A stretch of DNA of 64,000 nt from Brenneria izadpanahii (GTDB lineage Bacteria > Pseudomonadota > Gammaproteobacteria > Enterobacterales > Enterobacteriaceae). The notes beneath the pieces are model-generated. The model did not search any database. It was not told the origin of the DNA and worked only from the letters and a program-made list of their open reading frames with translations. Position numbers and translations under genes: made by a program. Numbering within the stretch: position 1 is the first letter of the stretch; every line of letters starts with the position of its first letter. This document shows, one piece after another, positions 1 to 9,678 of this stretch. The stretch is from the NCBI RefSeq assembly GCF_017569925.1, contig NZ_CP050854.1, positions 868,001 through 932,000 of the forward strand, given 5' to 3'.

Positions 1-159
1 CGGCTCAACCAGATCGGTCACCGTGATGCGATCGCCGCCGATATGGCTCACCATATCGCCCAGCACCGAGAAACTGGCGACCACTTCCAGATTTTTGGCC
101 ATAGCCAGCGGACTGAGCAGCAAGCCGGATAATGCAATTGCGAGTATTGAACGTTTCAT
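1..159 (-). CDS. Metal (zinc) ABC transporter substrate-binding protein, N-terminal part
   Basis: Only the first 53 codons lie in the window; the gene runs off the left edge. The start is the ATG at 159-157. Residues 1-21 form a Sec signal peptide (MKRSILAIALSG, then LLLSPLAMA), and the mature start KNLEVVASFSVLGDMVSHIG followed by GDRITVTDLVEP is typical of cluster 9 (ZnuA/MntC-like) metal-binding proteins. It lies 40 bases downstream of an ABC-3 type permease gene and its ATPase gene on the same strand, so it should be the periplasmic receptor of that importer. The metal-ligand histidines lie beyond the window. Zinc is inferred from the Zur box at the head of the operon, not from this fragment. 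Confidence 0.8.
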   Translation of the reverse strand, partial: MKRSILAIALSGLLLSPLAMAKNLEVVASFSVLGDMVSHIGGDRITVTDLVEP

Positions 160-199
160 TTTTTCCTCATCACAAACCATAAGCACCATAAACAACGAA

Positions 200-1054
200 T
201 CAGCGGCGCGTGCGTAACATGCCGCCGTTTTGACCGAAACAAACCGAAAAACAGAAAAATAGCGTGATAGTCAGAATAATGGCCGGGCCGGCGGGAAGGT
301 CGGCATAATACGACCAGATCAACCCAATCAGGCTGGCTATCATGCCGAGGACAATCGCCGTCGCCAGCATGATGGGAAGCCGCTGGGTCCAGAAACGGGC
401 GCAGGCGGCCGGCAGCATCATCATGCCAACGGCCATCAACGTACCCAGAAGTTGAAAACCGGCGACCAGATTCAGCACCACCAATGACAAAAACAACGCG
501 TGGATCAGCGCCCGATAGCGGCCTGATGCGATGCGTAAAAACGTGACATCGAAGGATTCGATAACCAGCGCCCGATAAATGACGGCAAGCACGATAAGGG
601 AGCAGGAGCCGATAAGGGCGATGTCGACCAGCGCGGATCGATCGATAGCCAGAATGGAGCCGAATAGCACATGCAGCAAATCGATACTGGAACCGCGCAG
701 CGAAACCAGCGTCACGCCCAGCGCCAGCGAACCCAGATAGAAACCGGCGAAGCTGGCGTCTTCTTTCAATTCCGTCCGGCGGCTTACCAGACCGGACAGC
801 ATCGCGACCGCCAACCCGGCGATAAATCCGCCGATCCCCATCGCCAGCAGCGACATGCCGGAAACCAGATAACCGATCGCCACGCCGGGCAATACGGCAT
901 GGGAAAGCGCATCGCCGATCAGGCTCATTCTTCTCAGCAGCAGAAAACATCCCAACGGAGCCGCGCTTAACGTCAGTGAAAAACAGCCAATCAACGCCCG
1001 GCGCATAAAGCCGAATTCGGCAAACGGCGTACTGATTAAATCGAATAACATCAT
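200..1054 (-). CDS. Metal ABC transporter permease (ABC-3 family)
   Basis: 284-residue hydrophobic protein of the ZnuB/MntB family, the membrane channel of a zinc or manganese importer. Visible family landmarks include the motif GDALSHAVLPGVAIGYLVSG near residue 50 and many membrane spans up to ILTITLFFCFSVCFG at the C-terminus. The start ATG (1054-1052) overlaps the ATPase stop codon in an ATGA arrangement, implying translational coupling; a second in-frame ATG follows immediately. Downstream, 40 bases separate it from the substrate-binding protein gene. The order ATPase-permease-binding protein differs from the divergent znuA/znuCB arrangement of E. coli, so this is probably a second, accessory zinc importer. 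Confidence 0.88.
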   Translation of the reverse strand: MMLFDLISTPFAEFGFMRRALIGCFSLTLSAAPLGCFLLLRRMSLIGDALSHAVLPGVAIGYLVSGMSLLAMGIGGFIAGLAVAMLSGLVSRRTELKEDASFAGFYLGSLALGVTLVSLRGSSIDLLHVLFGSILAIDRSALVDIALIGSCSLIVLAVIYRALVIESFDVTFLRIASGRYRALIHALFLSLVVLNLVAGFQLLGTLMAVGMMMLPAACARFWTQRLPIMLATAIVLGMIASLIGLIWSYYADLPAGPAIILTITLFFCFSVCFGQNGGMLRTRR

Positions 1055-1755
1055 GAGACCACGCTCCGCAGAGGCGGGAAGGTTTGCTCTTTCGGCCCGC
1101 CGGATAAAATAGACCGGCTCGTTCCCCAGCGATGACCGCCGTTGGCCAATTGCAGTACCTGCGGGAAATATTCTTCAACCAAATCCAGATCGTGCAGGAC
1201 CGCCAGGATGGTGCGGCCTTCCTCATGTAACCGTTGGATGATCCCCAGTAGCGCCTGGGTCGTTTGGGTATCAATACCGGTAAACGGTTCATCAAGCAGG
1301 ATAATGGGAGACTGCGTGAGCAACAGACGGGCAAACAAAATACGCTGTAACTGCCCGCCGGACAGCTTGCCGATATGTTGATGGGCGTATTCCGCCATGG
1401 CGACCGCTTCAAGCGCCTGCATCGCCTGGTTCCGCCACTTGGCGCTGATGCCGCGCAGTATGCCGCGGTGGGGCAAACAGCCCATCAGCACCAGATCGTA
1501 GACGCTGATGGGAAATTGCCGATCAAATTCGGAGAGCTGCGGCAGATAGCCAATCGCGCTTTTTCCGCTTTCGGCAATGCAAAAGGAGCCGGAAAGCGCA
1601 GGCAACAGGCTGGCGAGCGTTTTCAGCAGGGTCGATTTTCCACTGCCGTTGGCGCCGATAATCGCCGTCAGCGATCCTTGATTAAAGCACCCGCTCAACG
1701 TCCCCAACGGAGGTTGCCCCCTGTAGCCGAAAGCGAGCTCGCGTAATGTAATCAT
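1051..1755 (-). CDS. Metal ABC transporter ATP-binding protein
   Basis: 234-residue ABC ATPase. Walker A is GANGSGKST, the signature is LSGGQLQR, Walker B is PIILLDEPF, and the switch histidine is in AVLHDLDLV. The start is taken as the ATG at 1755-1753 (MITLRELAFGYRG); the longer reading that begins MAAGWLGG would run through the preceding short ORF and lacks support. The start overlaps the stop of a 34-codon ORF by four bases and the stop overlaps the permease start, so ORF, ATPase and permease look translationally coupled. The ATPase energises zinc or manganese import with the permease and the binding protein at the window edge. Confidence 0.88.
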   Translation of the reverse strand: MITLRELAFGYRGQPPLGTLSGCFNQGSLTAIIGANGSGKSTLLKTLASLLPALSGSFCIAESGKSAIGYLPQLSEFDRQFPISVYDLVLMGCLPHRGILRGISAKWRNQAMQALEAVAMAEYAHQHIGKLSGGQLQRILFARLLLTQSPIILLDEPFTGIDTQTTQALLGIIQRLHEEGRTILAVLHDLDLVEEYFPQVLQLANGGHRWGTSRSILSGGPKEQTFPPLRSVVS

Positions 1756-1856
1756 GGCAACATCACCGCCCAGCCAACCAGCAGCCACAGTAGCGACAGC
1801 AGCGCTAATACCAGCAGCATTCGTTTTGATGCGGAGAGGGAGTATAGGCTTGTCAT
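1752..1856 (-). CDS. 34-residue single-span membrane peptide at the head of the metal ABC operon
   Basis: A short reading frame of 34 codons: MTSLYSLSASKR followed by a long hydrophobic stretch (MLLVLALLSLLWLLVGWAV) and MLP. It ends in an ATGA overlap with the ATPase gene and begins 21 bases after the centre-right edge of the Zur box, with a weak GGA-type ribosome site six bases ahead of the ATG. The amino-terminal polar part followed by one transmembrane helix suggests a small inner membrane peptide. It could be a real transporter accessory peptide or a leader that couples translation to the ATPase. I do not recognise a family. Confidence 0.5.
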   Translation of the reverse strand: MTSLYSLSASKRMLLVLALLSLLWLLVGWAVMLP

Positions 1857-1876
1857 CGTAATCCGCTTATTGATTA

Positions 1877-1899
1877 AAAATGTTATGATATAACATATC
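1877..1899 (-). promoter_or_regulatory. Zur box (zinc uptake repressor operator)
   Basis: The palindrome TGTTAT-GAT-ATAACA, centred on 1888 and extended to A1880/T1896, matches the enterobacterial Zur consensus (ATGTTAT-ANT-ATAACAT core flanked by GAAA and TTTC) at nearly every position. It lies about 30 bases upstream of the first ORF of the metal ABC operon, where a repressor would block transcription when zinc is plentiful. This is the main evidence that the importer carries zinc rather than manganese or iron. Confidence 0.8.
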
Positions 1900-2004
1900 A
1901 AATAAAGGTGAAGGGGAAAGAGGTAAAAAAATTTTTCAACCGAAACTTGCTGACTGAAATGGGCCGGGAAAACGCGAGGTGATTAGCCGCTCAGTGATGA
2001 GAAA

Positions 2005-2032
2005 GCCCCTGAATCCAAAGCGGTTCAGGGGC
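2005..2032 (-). terminator. Terminator of the peptide-binding protein gene
   Basis: GCCCCTGAA (2005-2013) pairs with TTCAGGGGC (2024-2032). Read on the minus strand the hairpin follows the stop codon of the gene at 2048 and is succeeded by a short T-rich run (CTTTCTC). Confidence 0.7.
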
Positions 2033-2047
2033 GGCAGGACAGCGGAA

Positions 2048-3649
2048 TTACTTGAGAACAACGTGGTTGAAGCGATGCAAACCCAGCGGATCGACGCTAT
2101 AACCCGCGACGTTGTCGCCGATCGCTTCATAAATGATCGAATGGGCGATCGGCAGGAACGGGATCTGTTGATGCATGATCTCCTGGGCCTGTTCATACAG
2201 TTTGCTGCGTTCTGAACGAGCGGAAACCTGTCCCGCCTTGAGGATTAGCCGATCAAAATCCTTATCACACCAGCGGGCCCGGTTGGTTCCCGATTTCACC
2301 GCGGCGCAGCTGGCCAGGGCGGAAAAGGTATTATCGGGGTCGCCCATGATATTGGTGCCGCCGTATAGCATGGCCTGATGTTCCCCCCGACCGGAGCGCG
2401 CCAGATATTCACCCCACTCGTAGCTGACGACGGTGGTTTTTACCCCCAACTTTTCCCAGTCGCTCTGGATCATTTCCGCCATGCGGCGGGCATTTGGATT
2501 GTAGGGGCGCTGAATCGGCATTGCCCATAGTTCAACGCTGAGGCCGCCGGCGTAGCCCGCTTCGGCCAGCAAGGCTTTCGCCCGGTCAATGTCATAAGGC
2601 GCATCCTTTATCCCGGCGTTGTGCGACCATAAGGCCGGTGGGATCAACGTCGTGGCGTTGACCGCATGCCCTTGATAAATCGCCGCTAAAATATCCGGCT
2701 TATTGATCGCCATTGATAGCGCCTGCCTGACTTTCAGATTATCAAAAGGCGCTTTTTCCACATTGAACGCCAGATAGCCCACGTTGAGGCTGGGTTTTTC
2801 CAGCAATTTCACCTGCGGATTCTTTTTAATCTCATCCAACTCGGCCAGGTTGGGGAAGGCCATAACCTGGCACTCATTTTTTCTTAACTTCGCATAGCGA
2901 ATCGACGCATCCGGGGTGATGGAAAACACCAGCCGGTCGATTCCCGGCTTTTCCCGCCAGTAAGCGGCAAAGGTTTTATATTGAATCTGGGCGTCTTTGT
3001 TATAGTTGATGAACTGAAAAGGGCCGGTGCCGATGGGAATAAGATCGATTTGCTCCGGTTTGCCGGCCGCCTGCATTTTTTCCGCGTATTCGGCGGAATA
3101 TATCGAAGTCAGCGGTAATGTCAGCAGCGATAGAAAAGAGGCGCGCGGACTGTTCAGCGTGAAGCGAATGGTTAAATCATCTAACCGATCGATGCTGGCG
3201 ATCAGGTTTTCCTCACCGGCTTCGAAATAGGTGTGATAAAGCGGGTAACCTATTTTGGATATGCCATAAAACGGGTGCTGGCGATCCTGCTGGCGCATAA
3301 ATGAAAAGATAACGTCGTCCGCATTCAGTTCGCGCGTTGGTTGGAACTGTTTATTGCTGTGAAACTTGACGTGCGGACGCAGATGAAAGGTGTAGGTTTT
3401 TCCGTCTTCGCTGATTTCCCAGCTTTGCGCCAGCGCGGGCTCGATGTCCGTCGTACCGGGTTTAAATTCGGTCAACTGTTCATAAACGGTGGCGGACGTG
3501 GCGTCAAAGGTGGTGCTGTCCGCGCCCAGCGACGGATTAAAACTGCTGGGCGAACCTTCGGAACAGAACACCAGCGTTTTTGCCGCATAGGTGGGTAAAG
3601 CCAGCGCCAGCATGAATGCCGCCGGTAGCAATCTGGTGAATTTTTTCAT
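2048..3649 (-). CDS. Dipeptide-type ABC transporter substrate-binding protein (DppA-like)
   Basis: 533-residue periplasmic solute receptor of the SBP_bac_5 family. After a signal peptide ending PTYAA, the mature start KTLVFCSEGSPSSFNPSLG closely resembles DppA, as do internal stretches such as LVFSITPDASIRYAKLRKNE and AMPIQRPYNPNARRMAEMIQ. The start is set at the ATG at 3649 because GGGA lies seven bases upstream of it, while an in-frame ATG two codons earlier has no spacing. No permease or ATPase genes of a Dpp system are adjacent, so this is an orphan receptor that could feed the chromosomal dpp permease or bind another ligand such as haem or a peptide. It forms a likely two-gene unit with the small protein gene upstream. 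Confidence 0.85.
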   Translation of the reverse strand: MKKFTRLLPAAFMLALALPTYAAKTLVFCSEGSPSSFNPSLGADSTTFDATSATVYEQLTEFKPGTTDIEPALAQSWEISEDGKTYTFHLRPHVKFHSNKQFQPTRELNADDVIFSFMRQQDRQHPFYGISKIGYPLYHTYFEAGEENLIASIDRLDDLTIRFTLNSPRASFLSLLTLPLTSIYSAEYAEKMQAAGKPEQIDLIPIGTGPFQFINYNKDAQIQYKTFAAYWREKPGIDRLVFSITPDASIRYAKLRKNECQVMAFPNLAELDEIKKNPQVKLLEKPSLNVGYLAFNVEKAPFDNLKVRQALSMAINKPDILAAIYQGHAVNATTLIPPALWSHNAGIKDAPYDIDRAKALLAEAGYAGGLSVELWAMPIQRPYNPNARRMAEMIQSDWEKLGVKTTVVSYEWGEYLARSGRGEHQAMLYGGTNIMGDPDNTFSALASCAAVKSGTNRARWCDKDFDRLILKAGQVSARSERSKLYEQAQEIMHQQIPFLPIAHSIIYEAIGDNVAGYSVDPLGLHRFNHVVLK

Positions 3650-3669
3650 ATACATTTCCCGGTTAAAGA

Positions 3670-4038
3670 TCAGCAGAAGGTGTAGTCATGCACGGAAATG
3701 TGCGTCCGCAACGTATTCACGTAGGCTTTGCGTTTCTGTTGCGCCTCCGGCGTGCCGTCAAACAACATCGCGGCCTCGGCCATTCTTTCCGCAAACGTCT
3801 GGCGCTGATGTTCATCTGTAAACAGAAAAACGCGATGAAGGCGCCTGCTGTTTTCTGTATCATCCGGGCGCAGCGTCAGAACCTCCCGAAAAACGTCTTT
3901 CTGGTGGGCATCTCTGTCGATAGTTTCTACAACCTGGGTTAAATAATCGTTGTAGTCCTGCTCTTTACCTGCGATTAACTCAAAGGTAAATACACGGATA
4001 CATTTAGCCTGGTTCATAATAAAGTTTTCAATTGACAT
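3670..4038 (-). CDS. Small unknown protein upstream of the DppA-like receptor
   Basis: 122 residues, no signal peptide and no membrane segment. The sequence (IRVFTFELIAGKEQDYNDYL near the start, ending HISVHDYTFC) has the alternating pattern and length of dimeric alpha/beta-barrel (antibiotic biosynthesis monooxygenase-like) proteins, but this is only a resemblance. The start ATG at 4038 has GAGAG eight bases upstream. A second in-frame ATG lies at 4017. The gene ends 20 bases before the DppA-like gene on the same strand, so the two are probably cotranscribed. Function unknown. Confidence 0.65.
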   Translation of the reverse strand: MSIENFIMNQAKCIRVFTFELIAGKEQDYNDYLTQVVETIDRDAHQKDVFREVLTLRPDDTENSRRLHRVFLFTDEHQRQTFAERMAEAAMLFDGTPEAQQKRKAYVNTLRTHISVHDYTFC

Positions 4039-4595
4039 AATAAGACTCTCGTTATTTCATTGTTCCGAATGCAAACTATCCCACGATGAATAAAAAGCGC
4101 ATGCTACGCTTGATCAAATAAATCAAGGTCAAAACAATAAACCTTATTTTGTATCTAAGCGAAATGTATTCGAAATATGTATGGATGGGCCGCAATGAAG
4201 GCGAATAAATAATAAGAATTAAATATGAATGTTTATATCTTGACGCCGGCCATTAATATATTTCATAGCCTGGATAATTCGAGTTGCAGGAAGTCGGCAA
4301 TCGAGCGAATCTCCAGGAGCTTATTTAAGTAAGCGACGGCAGCCCGCTGACGCCAATACGGATGTCTGGGGGCAAAAGCATACCGTTAATCGTTCCTGTC
4401 ACCGAGACGACATATTGCCTTCATACGGCCTCATTATCCTCAAATATGCGATAGGACGAGACATTCTCTTGCCATCGAGAGTGCCTGAACCTACAGCGAT
4501 CGCGCGTAAACGGGGTAAGAGATTGATAATGACGCATTGTTATTTGCACCACACTGCCCGCGTTTCCATCCACTTAATGATTCGGGAGTGTTTTG
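4039..4595. other. Intergenic region between divergent genes
   Basis: AT-rich 557-base gap between the leftward unknown gene and the rightward metallophosphoesterase gene; it must hold promoters for both. Apart from a degenerate copy of a genome-family repeat (about 4262-4370) no gene or recognisable operator is seen. Confidence 0.6.
4262..4370. repeat. Degenerate copy of the 127-bp palindromic repeat
   Basis: The segment with ATTCGAGTTGCAGGAAG, then CGGCAA, GAGCGAATC, GGAGCTTA and AGTAAG matches, with substitutions and short gaps, one strand of the intact palindromic repeat at 25908-26034. Only part of the repeat survives. Confidence 0.6.
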
Positions 4596-5753
4596 ATGAA
4601 ATTTTCCAGACAACTTCATACCATGCTGCGCGTCTGTGGCGTAGTGGCATTGATAGGTAGCTGGTCCGCTCATGCGGAAAAATTCACCGTAGCAGTCATT
4701 TCCGATACTCAGAACTATACCGACGTAACGCTGCCGCAGCCGCGCGGCGTTAATACCTTCGTGCAGCAAATGCAGTATTTGGTCGATACCCGTAAAGAGA
4801 AGAATCTGGTCTTCGTCACCCATATCGGCGATGTGGTGCAACACGGCGATGGCCGCTTCCGCACCGGTATGATCGGCCAATATACGCTCTGGGATACGCG
4901 CACCGAGTGGGACTACGCCAACCTGGCGCTGTCGGTGCTGAACGACGCCGGCATTCCTTTCAGCGTGGTGCCGGGCAACCACGACTATGACAACTACTCC
5001 TGGTACAAAAGCCACGGCGGTCCCGGCGCGAGCCGTCCACTATCGGGCGGCAGCGTCTGGAACATGTATTTCGGCCCCGATTCCCGCTTTTTCGCCGGGA
5101 AAACGTGGTATGGCGGCGCTTACAATAACGGTATGAACAGCTATCAGATATTCAACGCCGGCTCAATGCAGGTGCTTCACCTTGCTCTGCAAATGGAACC
5201 GACGGCCGAGGATCTGGCGTGGGCGCAGCGCGTACTGGATACTCATCCTACGCTGCCCGTCATTGTCACCACGCACGAATGGCTCGACCCGAATTTTACC
5301 GGGGAAACAACGCGTTCCAACGACTATGACGCTTATTTCTCCGGCACCGACCATCTTCCCCCGGATAGCGTTTGGGATGCTTTTATTCGTAAAAACAAAC
5401 AGATATTTTTATTGTTAAGCGGCCATGACTGGACGCCCACCGTTACCGGCGTATCGCAAGGACAGAATCTGCGTACCGATAACAATGACGCGGGTTACCC
5501 GGTCTATCAACTGGTGCAGGACTATCAGGGCAATACCATCGGCCCGGATGGTAAGCCGGGCTCCGCCAACGGCGGCGCCGGATGGCTGCGGTTTATCGAG
5601 TTCGATACCGAAACCAAAAAGATGCATTTTTACACCTATTCGACGCTGCTTGATAAATATGCCGGCCGCAACGGCGAGTCCACTTTCGGCGTTGCGCCGG
5701 GTTACTCGGATTTCACACTTGATTTCCCGCCTCAGCTAGTAACCGCGCAGTGA
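4596..5753 (+). CDS. Secreted calcineurin-like metallophosphoesterase
   Basis: 385-residue exported phosphoesterase. Residues 1-28 form a signal peptide (…ALIGSWSAHA-EK). The metal-binding motifs of the calcineurin-like superfamily appear in order: ISDTQ near residue 36, GDVVQHG near 83, PGNHDY near 130, TTHEW near 225 and SGHDW near 275. The start is the ATG at 4596; GGGAG lies seven bases upstream, and the extra upstream codon is a TTG. The substrate (phosphomonoester, diester or nucleotide) cannot be told from the sequence. It stands alone, between an AT-rich upstream region and the ssb terminator, with no partner genes. Confidence 0.88.
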   Translation: MKFSRQLHTMLRVCGVVALIGSWSAHAEKFTVAVISDTQNYTDVTLPQPRGVNTFVQQMQYLVDTRKEKNLVFVTHIGDVVQHGDGRFRTGMIGQYTLWDTRTEWDYANLALSVLNDAGIPFSVVPGNHDYDNYSWYKSHGGPGASRPLSGGSVWNMYFGPDSRFFAGKTWYGGAYNNGMNSYQIFNAGSMQVLHLALQMEPTAEDLAWAQRVLDTHPTLPVIVTTHEWLDPNFTGETTRSNDYDAYFSGTDHLPPDSVWDAFIRKNKQIFLLLSGHDWTPTVTGVSQGQNLRTDNNDAGYPVYQLVQDYQGNTIGPDGKPGSANGGAGWLRFIEFDTETKKMHFYTYSTLLDKYAGRNGESTFGVAPGYSDFTLDFPPQLVTAQ

Positions 5754-5946
5754 CGGACGCGATGTTCGGATCACGCCAGGCAAAGACGTTGCGCCGCATC
5801 CGGCGGCGCAGGGTTGGCTAAAACGTGCGGCGACGCCCGGTCAGCGTGGAAAATATTACCTGGCGGGGCGTTTTCAGCGCTACGGGGGGATATGTGGGCG
5901 TCTGGCGTCGTTTTATCCATTAAACCCGCAACATAAACGAGCATAA

Positions 5947-5987
5947 AAAAAGTTTACAGGGCGTGTTGCATCCGCTGTAAACTTTTT
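5947..5987. terminator. Bidirectional terminator between phosphoesterase and ssb genes
   Basis: AAAAAGTTTACAG (5947-5959) and CTGTAAACTTTTT (5975-5987) are perfect inverted repeats with A-rich and T-rich ends, so the hairpin can stop transcription from both converging genes. Confidence 0.85.
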
Positions 5988-6050
5988 AAGCAATTGTTTG
6001 ATTTAAAAGTATTTAACCATCAAACATTACATTCCGGTCTATGGTATTTC

Positions 6051-6581
6051 TTAAAACGGAATATCGTCGTCGAAGTCCATCGGCGGTTCGTTGCTTGCCG
6101 CCGGCGCGCTGCTCTGGGCCGGATGCTGCTGTTGAGCGGCATTGCCGCTGAACTGGTTGCCGCCCTGCGGCTGCTGGGGTTGGCCCCAACCGCCGGATTG
6201 CTGTCCGCCGGCCGGCGCGCCGCCGGCGCCCTGACGGCCGCCCAGCATCTGCATGGTGCCGCCGATATTGACGACCACTTCGGTGGTGTAGCGATCGACG
6301 CCGGATTGGTCGGTCCATTTACGGGTTTGCAGTGAACCTTCAATGTAAACCTGAGAGCCCTTGCGCAGGTATTCGCCGGCGACTTCGGCCAGCTTGCCGA
6401 ACAGCACGACGCGGTGCCATTCGGTTTTCTCTTTCTGTTCGCCGGTTTGCTTATCACGCCAGCTATCGGACGTGGCCAGTGTGATGTTGGCGACAGCGCC
6501 GCCATTCGGCATGTAGCGAACTTCCGGGTCCTGCCCCAGATTTCCGACAAGAATCACTTTATTAACGCCTCTGCTGGCCAT
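6051..6581 (-). CDS. ssb: Single-stranded DNA-binding protein
   Basis: 176 residues, nearly the E. coli length. The OB-fold begins [20 protein letters not shown] and includes the family stretch [21 protein letters not shown] glycine/glutamine-rich linker (about 115-165) leads to the acidic tip MDFDDDIPF, which recruits DNA repair and replication partners. The gene is divergent from uvrA, as in E. coli. The start is fixed by the conserved N-terminus and a GGAGAGA ribosome site. Single-stranded DNA is bound as a tetramer in replication, recombination and repair. Confidence 0.98.
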   Translation of the reverse strand: MASRGVNKVILVGNLGQDPEVRYMPNGGAVANITLATSDSWRDKQTGEQKEKTEWHRVVLFGKLAEVAGEYLRKGSQVYIEGSLQTRKWTDQSGVDRYTTEVVVNIGGTMQMLGGRQGAGGAPAGGQQSGGWGQPQQPQGGNQFSGNAAQQQHPAQSSAPAASNEPPMDFDDDIPF

Positions 6582-6815
6582 GCTCGTCTCTCCTGATGAA
6601 TCAATTTATATAGAGTATAAACGATCGATTTTAGCATGATAAAAGTATCTATCATACCTGCGAGACCGAATCAAAAATGAATGTAAGGATTACAACGATT
6701 GCGCTTGATACTGGATATCCATTCAGCTTTTTTTGTGCCATAATTGCACGTTTCGAACCGGTTGTCTCCGTCAGTGAGATGATGCAAAACTGTATTTATT
6801 CCGGGAAGCGTGTGA

Positions 6816-9653
6816 ATGGATAATATCGAAGTTCGTGGTGCCCGTACTCATAATCTCAAGAATATCAATCTGATAATCCCTCGCGACAAGCTGATAGTGA
6901 TCACGGGATTATCCGGTTCAGGCAAATCATCGCTGGCATTTGACACCTTATATGCCGAGGGGCAACGGCGTTACGTTGAATCGCTCTCGGCCTATGCCCG
7001 TCAGTTTTTATCGCTGATGGAGAAGCCGGACGTTGATCATATCGAAGGGTTGTCGCCTGCCATTTCCATTGAGCAGAAATCAACCTCCCATAACCCGCGT
7101 TCCACCGTCGGCACGATCACTGAAATTCATGATTACCTGCGTTTGCTGTTTGCCCGCATCGGTGAGCCCCGCTGTCCTGAGCACGATGTTCCGCTGGATG
7201 CCCAGACGGTCAGCCAGATGGTGGATAACGTGCTGGCGCAGCCGGAAGGCAAGCGGTTGATGCTGCTGGCGCCGATTGTGAAGGATCGTAAGGGCGAGCA
7301 CAGCAAGACGCTGGAAAATCTGGCCACGCAGGGCTATATCCGTGCGCGTATTGACGGCGAAGTGTGCGATCTTTCCGATCCGCCGAAGCTGGAATTGCAG
7401 AAAAAACATACCATTGAAGTCGTTATCGACCGTTTTAAAGTGCGGGACGATCTGGCTCAGAGGCTGGCGGAATCGTTTGAAACGGCGCTGGAATTATCCG
7501 GCGGCAGTGCGGTGGTGGCCGATATGGACGATCCGACCGTGCCTGAACTGCTGTTCTCCGCGAATTTCGCCTGTCCGATATGCGGTTACAGCATGCATGA
7601 GCTGGAGCCGCGCATGTTCTCGTTCAATAACCCGGCCGGCGCCTGTCCGAGCTGCGATGGCCTGGGGGTTCAGCAGTTTTTCGATCCTGCCAGGGTAGTG
7701 CAGAACGGAGAGTTATCCCTGGCCGGTGGCGCCATTCGCGGCTGGGATCGCCGTAATTTCTACTATTTCCAGATGCTGCGCTCGCTGGCGGATCACTACA
7801 AATTCGATGTCGATGCGCCGTTCGACAGCCTGAGCGAATCTGTGCAGAAGCTGATTCTGTATGGTTCAGGTAAGGAAAACATCGAGTTTAAATATATCAA
7901 CGATCGGGGGGACACCTCGGTGCGCCGTCACCCGTTCGAAGGGGTGCTGCATAACATGGAGCGCCGTTACAAAGAGACGGAATCTAGCGCGGTGCGCGAA
8001 GAACTGGCGAAATTTATCAGCAATCGTCCTTGCGCCAGCTGCGGCGGCACGCGTTTGCGTGAGGAAGCGCGCCACGTGTATGTCGAACAGACGACGCTGC
8101 CGGAAATTTCCGATATGAGCATCGGCCATGCGATGGATTTCTTTCGGAATATGAAGCTCAGCGGCCAGCGGGCCAAAATAGCCGAAAAAGTATTGAAAGA
8201 GATCGGCGATCGGCTGAAGTTTTTGGTCAATGTCGGGCTGAATTATCTGTCGCTGTCGCGTTCCGCGGAAACGCTGTCCGGCGGCGAGGCCCAGCGTATC
8301 CGCCTGGCAAGCCAGATTGGGGCCGGATTGGTCGGGGTGATGTACGTGCTGGATGAACCCTCTATCGGGCTGCATCAGCGTGACAATGAACGCCTGCTGG
8401 AAACGCTGATCCATCTGCGCGATCTGGGAAATACCGTGATCGTGGTTGAACATGACGAAGATGCGATTCGCGCCGCCGACCATGTTATCGATATCGGCCC
8501 CGGCGCGGGAGTGCACGGTGGTCAGGTGGTCGCGCAGGGGACGATGGAACAGATTATGGCGGTGCCGGAATCGTTGACCGGTCAGTTCCTCTGCGGAGTG
8601 CGCAAGATTGAGGTTCCCGAACATCGCGTACCGGCCGATCCAACCAAAGTGCTGAAGCTGATTGGCGCCAGGGGCAACAACCTGAAAGACGTTACGCTGA
8701 CGCTGCCGGTGGGGCTGTTTACCTGTGTGACCGGCGTCTCCGGATCGGGGAAATCCACGCTGATTAACGACACCTTATTCCCGCTGGCTCAGCGCCAGCT
8801 TAACGGCGCTACGCTGGCCGAGCCGGCCGCCTACCGTGATATCCAGGGGCTGGAGCATTTCGATAAGGTGATCGATATCGATCAAAGCCCGATTGGCCGC
8901 ACGCCGCGTTCTAACCCGGCGACCTATACCGGTATCTTTACCCCGATTCGTGAACTGTTCGCCGGCGTACCGGAATCACGCGCCCGCGGCTATAACCCGG
9001 GACGTTTCAGCTTTAACGTGCGCGGGGGGCGTTGTGAAGCCTGTCAGGGGGACGGCGTGATTAAAGTCGAAATGCACTTTTTGCCGGATATTTATGTGCC
9101 GTGCGATCAATGTAAAGGGAAGCGCTATAACCGCGAGACGCTGGAAATCAAGTATAAAGGCAAGAGCATTCATGAAGTGCTGGATATGACCATCGAAGAA
9201 GCCCGCGAATTCTTTGATGCGATTCCGGCGTTGGCGCGCAAACTGCAAACCCTGATCGATGTCGGCCTGTCCTATATTCGTTTGGGACAATCGGCGACGA
9301 CGCTGTCCGGCGGCGAAGCGCAACGCGTGAAGCTGGCGCGTGAACTGTCGAAACGGGGCACCGGGCAGACGCTGTATATTCTGGATGAACCCACCACCGG
9401 TTTGCACTTTGCCGATATTCAGCAGTTGCTGGCGGTTTTGCATCAACTGCGCGATCAGGGCAATACCATTGTGGTTATCGAACATAATCTGGATGTGATT
9501 AAAACGGCGGACTGGATTGTCGACCTGGGGCCGGAAGGCGGCAGCGGCGGCGGTGAAATTCTGGTGGCCGGTACGCCGGAAACGGTTGCCGAATGTGAGC
9601 AGTCACATACGGCGCGTTTTCTGAAGCCGATGCTGGCGCGTCAGCCAGCGTAA
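6816..9653 (+). CDS. uvrA: UvrABC excinuclease subunit A
   Basis: 945 residues. UvrA recognises bulky DNA damage and loads UvrB for nucleotide excision repair. Two ABC ATPase modules are visible: Walker [10 protein letters not shown] near residue 31 and GVSGSGKST near 640, with signatures [12 protein letters not shown] and [12 protein letters not shown]. Zinc-finger cysteines occur as CPICGYS...CPSCDG (about 253-280) and CEACQG...CDQCKG (about 740-770). The start [17 protein letters not shown] is the family start. Divergent from ssb with about 230 bases between. I looked for a LexA box and found only a half-site (CTGTA at 6790), so SOS control is not supported here. Confidence 0.98.
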   Translation: MDNIEVRGARTHNLKNINLIIPRDKLIVITGLSGSGKSSLAFDTLYAEGQRRYVESLSAYARQFLSLMEKPDVDHIEGLSPAISIEQKSTSHNPRSTVGTITEIHDYLRLLFARIGEPRCPEHDVPLDAQTVSQMVDNVLAQPEGKRLMLLAPIVKDRKGEHSKTLENLATQGYIRARIDGEVCDLSDPPKLELQKKHTIEVVIDRFKVRDDLAQRLAESFETALELSGGSAVVADMDDPTVPELLFSANFACPICGYSMHELEPRMFSFNNPAGACPSCDGLGVQQFFDPARVVQNGELSLAGGAIRGWDRRNFYYFQMLRSLADHYKFDVDAPFDSLSESVQKLILYGSGKENIEFKYINDRGDTSVRRHPFEGVLHNMERRYKETESSAVREELAKFISNRPCASCGGTRLREEARHVYVEQTTLPEISDMSIGHAMDFFRNMKLSGQRAKIAEKVLKEIGDRLKFLVNVGLNYLSLSRSAETLSGGEAQRIRLASQIGAGLVGVMYVLDEPSIGLHQRDNERLLETLIHLRDLGNTVIVVEHDEDAIRAADHVIDIGPGAGVHGGQVVAQGTMEQIMAVPESLTGQFLCGVRKIEVPEHRVPADPTKVLKLIGARGNNLKDVTLTLPVGLFTCVTGVSGSGKSTLINDTLFPLAQRQLNGATLAEPAAYRDIQGLEHFDKVIDIDQSPIGRTPRSNPATYTGIFTPIRELFAGVPESRARGYNPGRFSFNVRGGRCEACQGDGVIKVEMHFLPDIYVPCDQCKGKRYNRETLEIKYKGKSIHEVLDMTIEEAREFFDAIPALARKLQTLIDVGLSYIRLGQSATTLSGGEAQRVKLARELSKRGTGQTLYILDEPTTGLHFADIQQLLAVLHQLRDQGNTIVVIEHNLDVIKTADWIVDLGPEGGSGGGEILVAGTPETVAECEQSHTARFLKPMLARQPA

Positions 9654-9678
9654 CGTTTACCGGTAAGCGGAGGTTGCT

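Noticed and set aside
156..1412. 418-codon frame on the minus strand
   Set aside because: Runs in another frame across the permease and ATPase genes; arginine/cysteine-rich composition of a shadow frame.
6582..6815. LexA boxes between ssb and uvrA
   Set aside because: E. coli has SOS boxes here, but only a CTGTA half-site (6790) and an AT-rich stretch were found; no CTGT-N8-ACAG.
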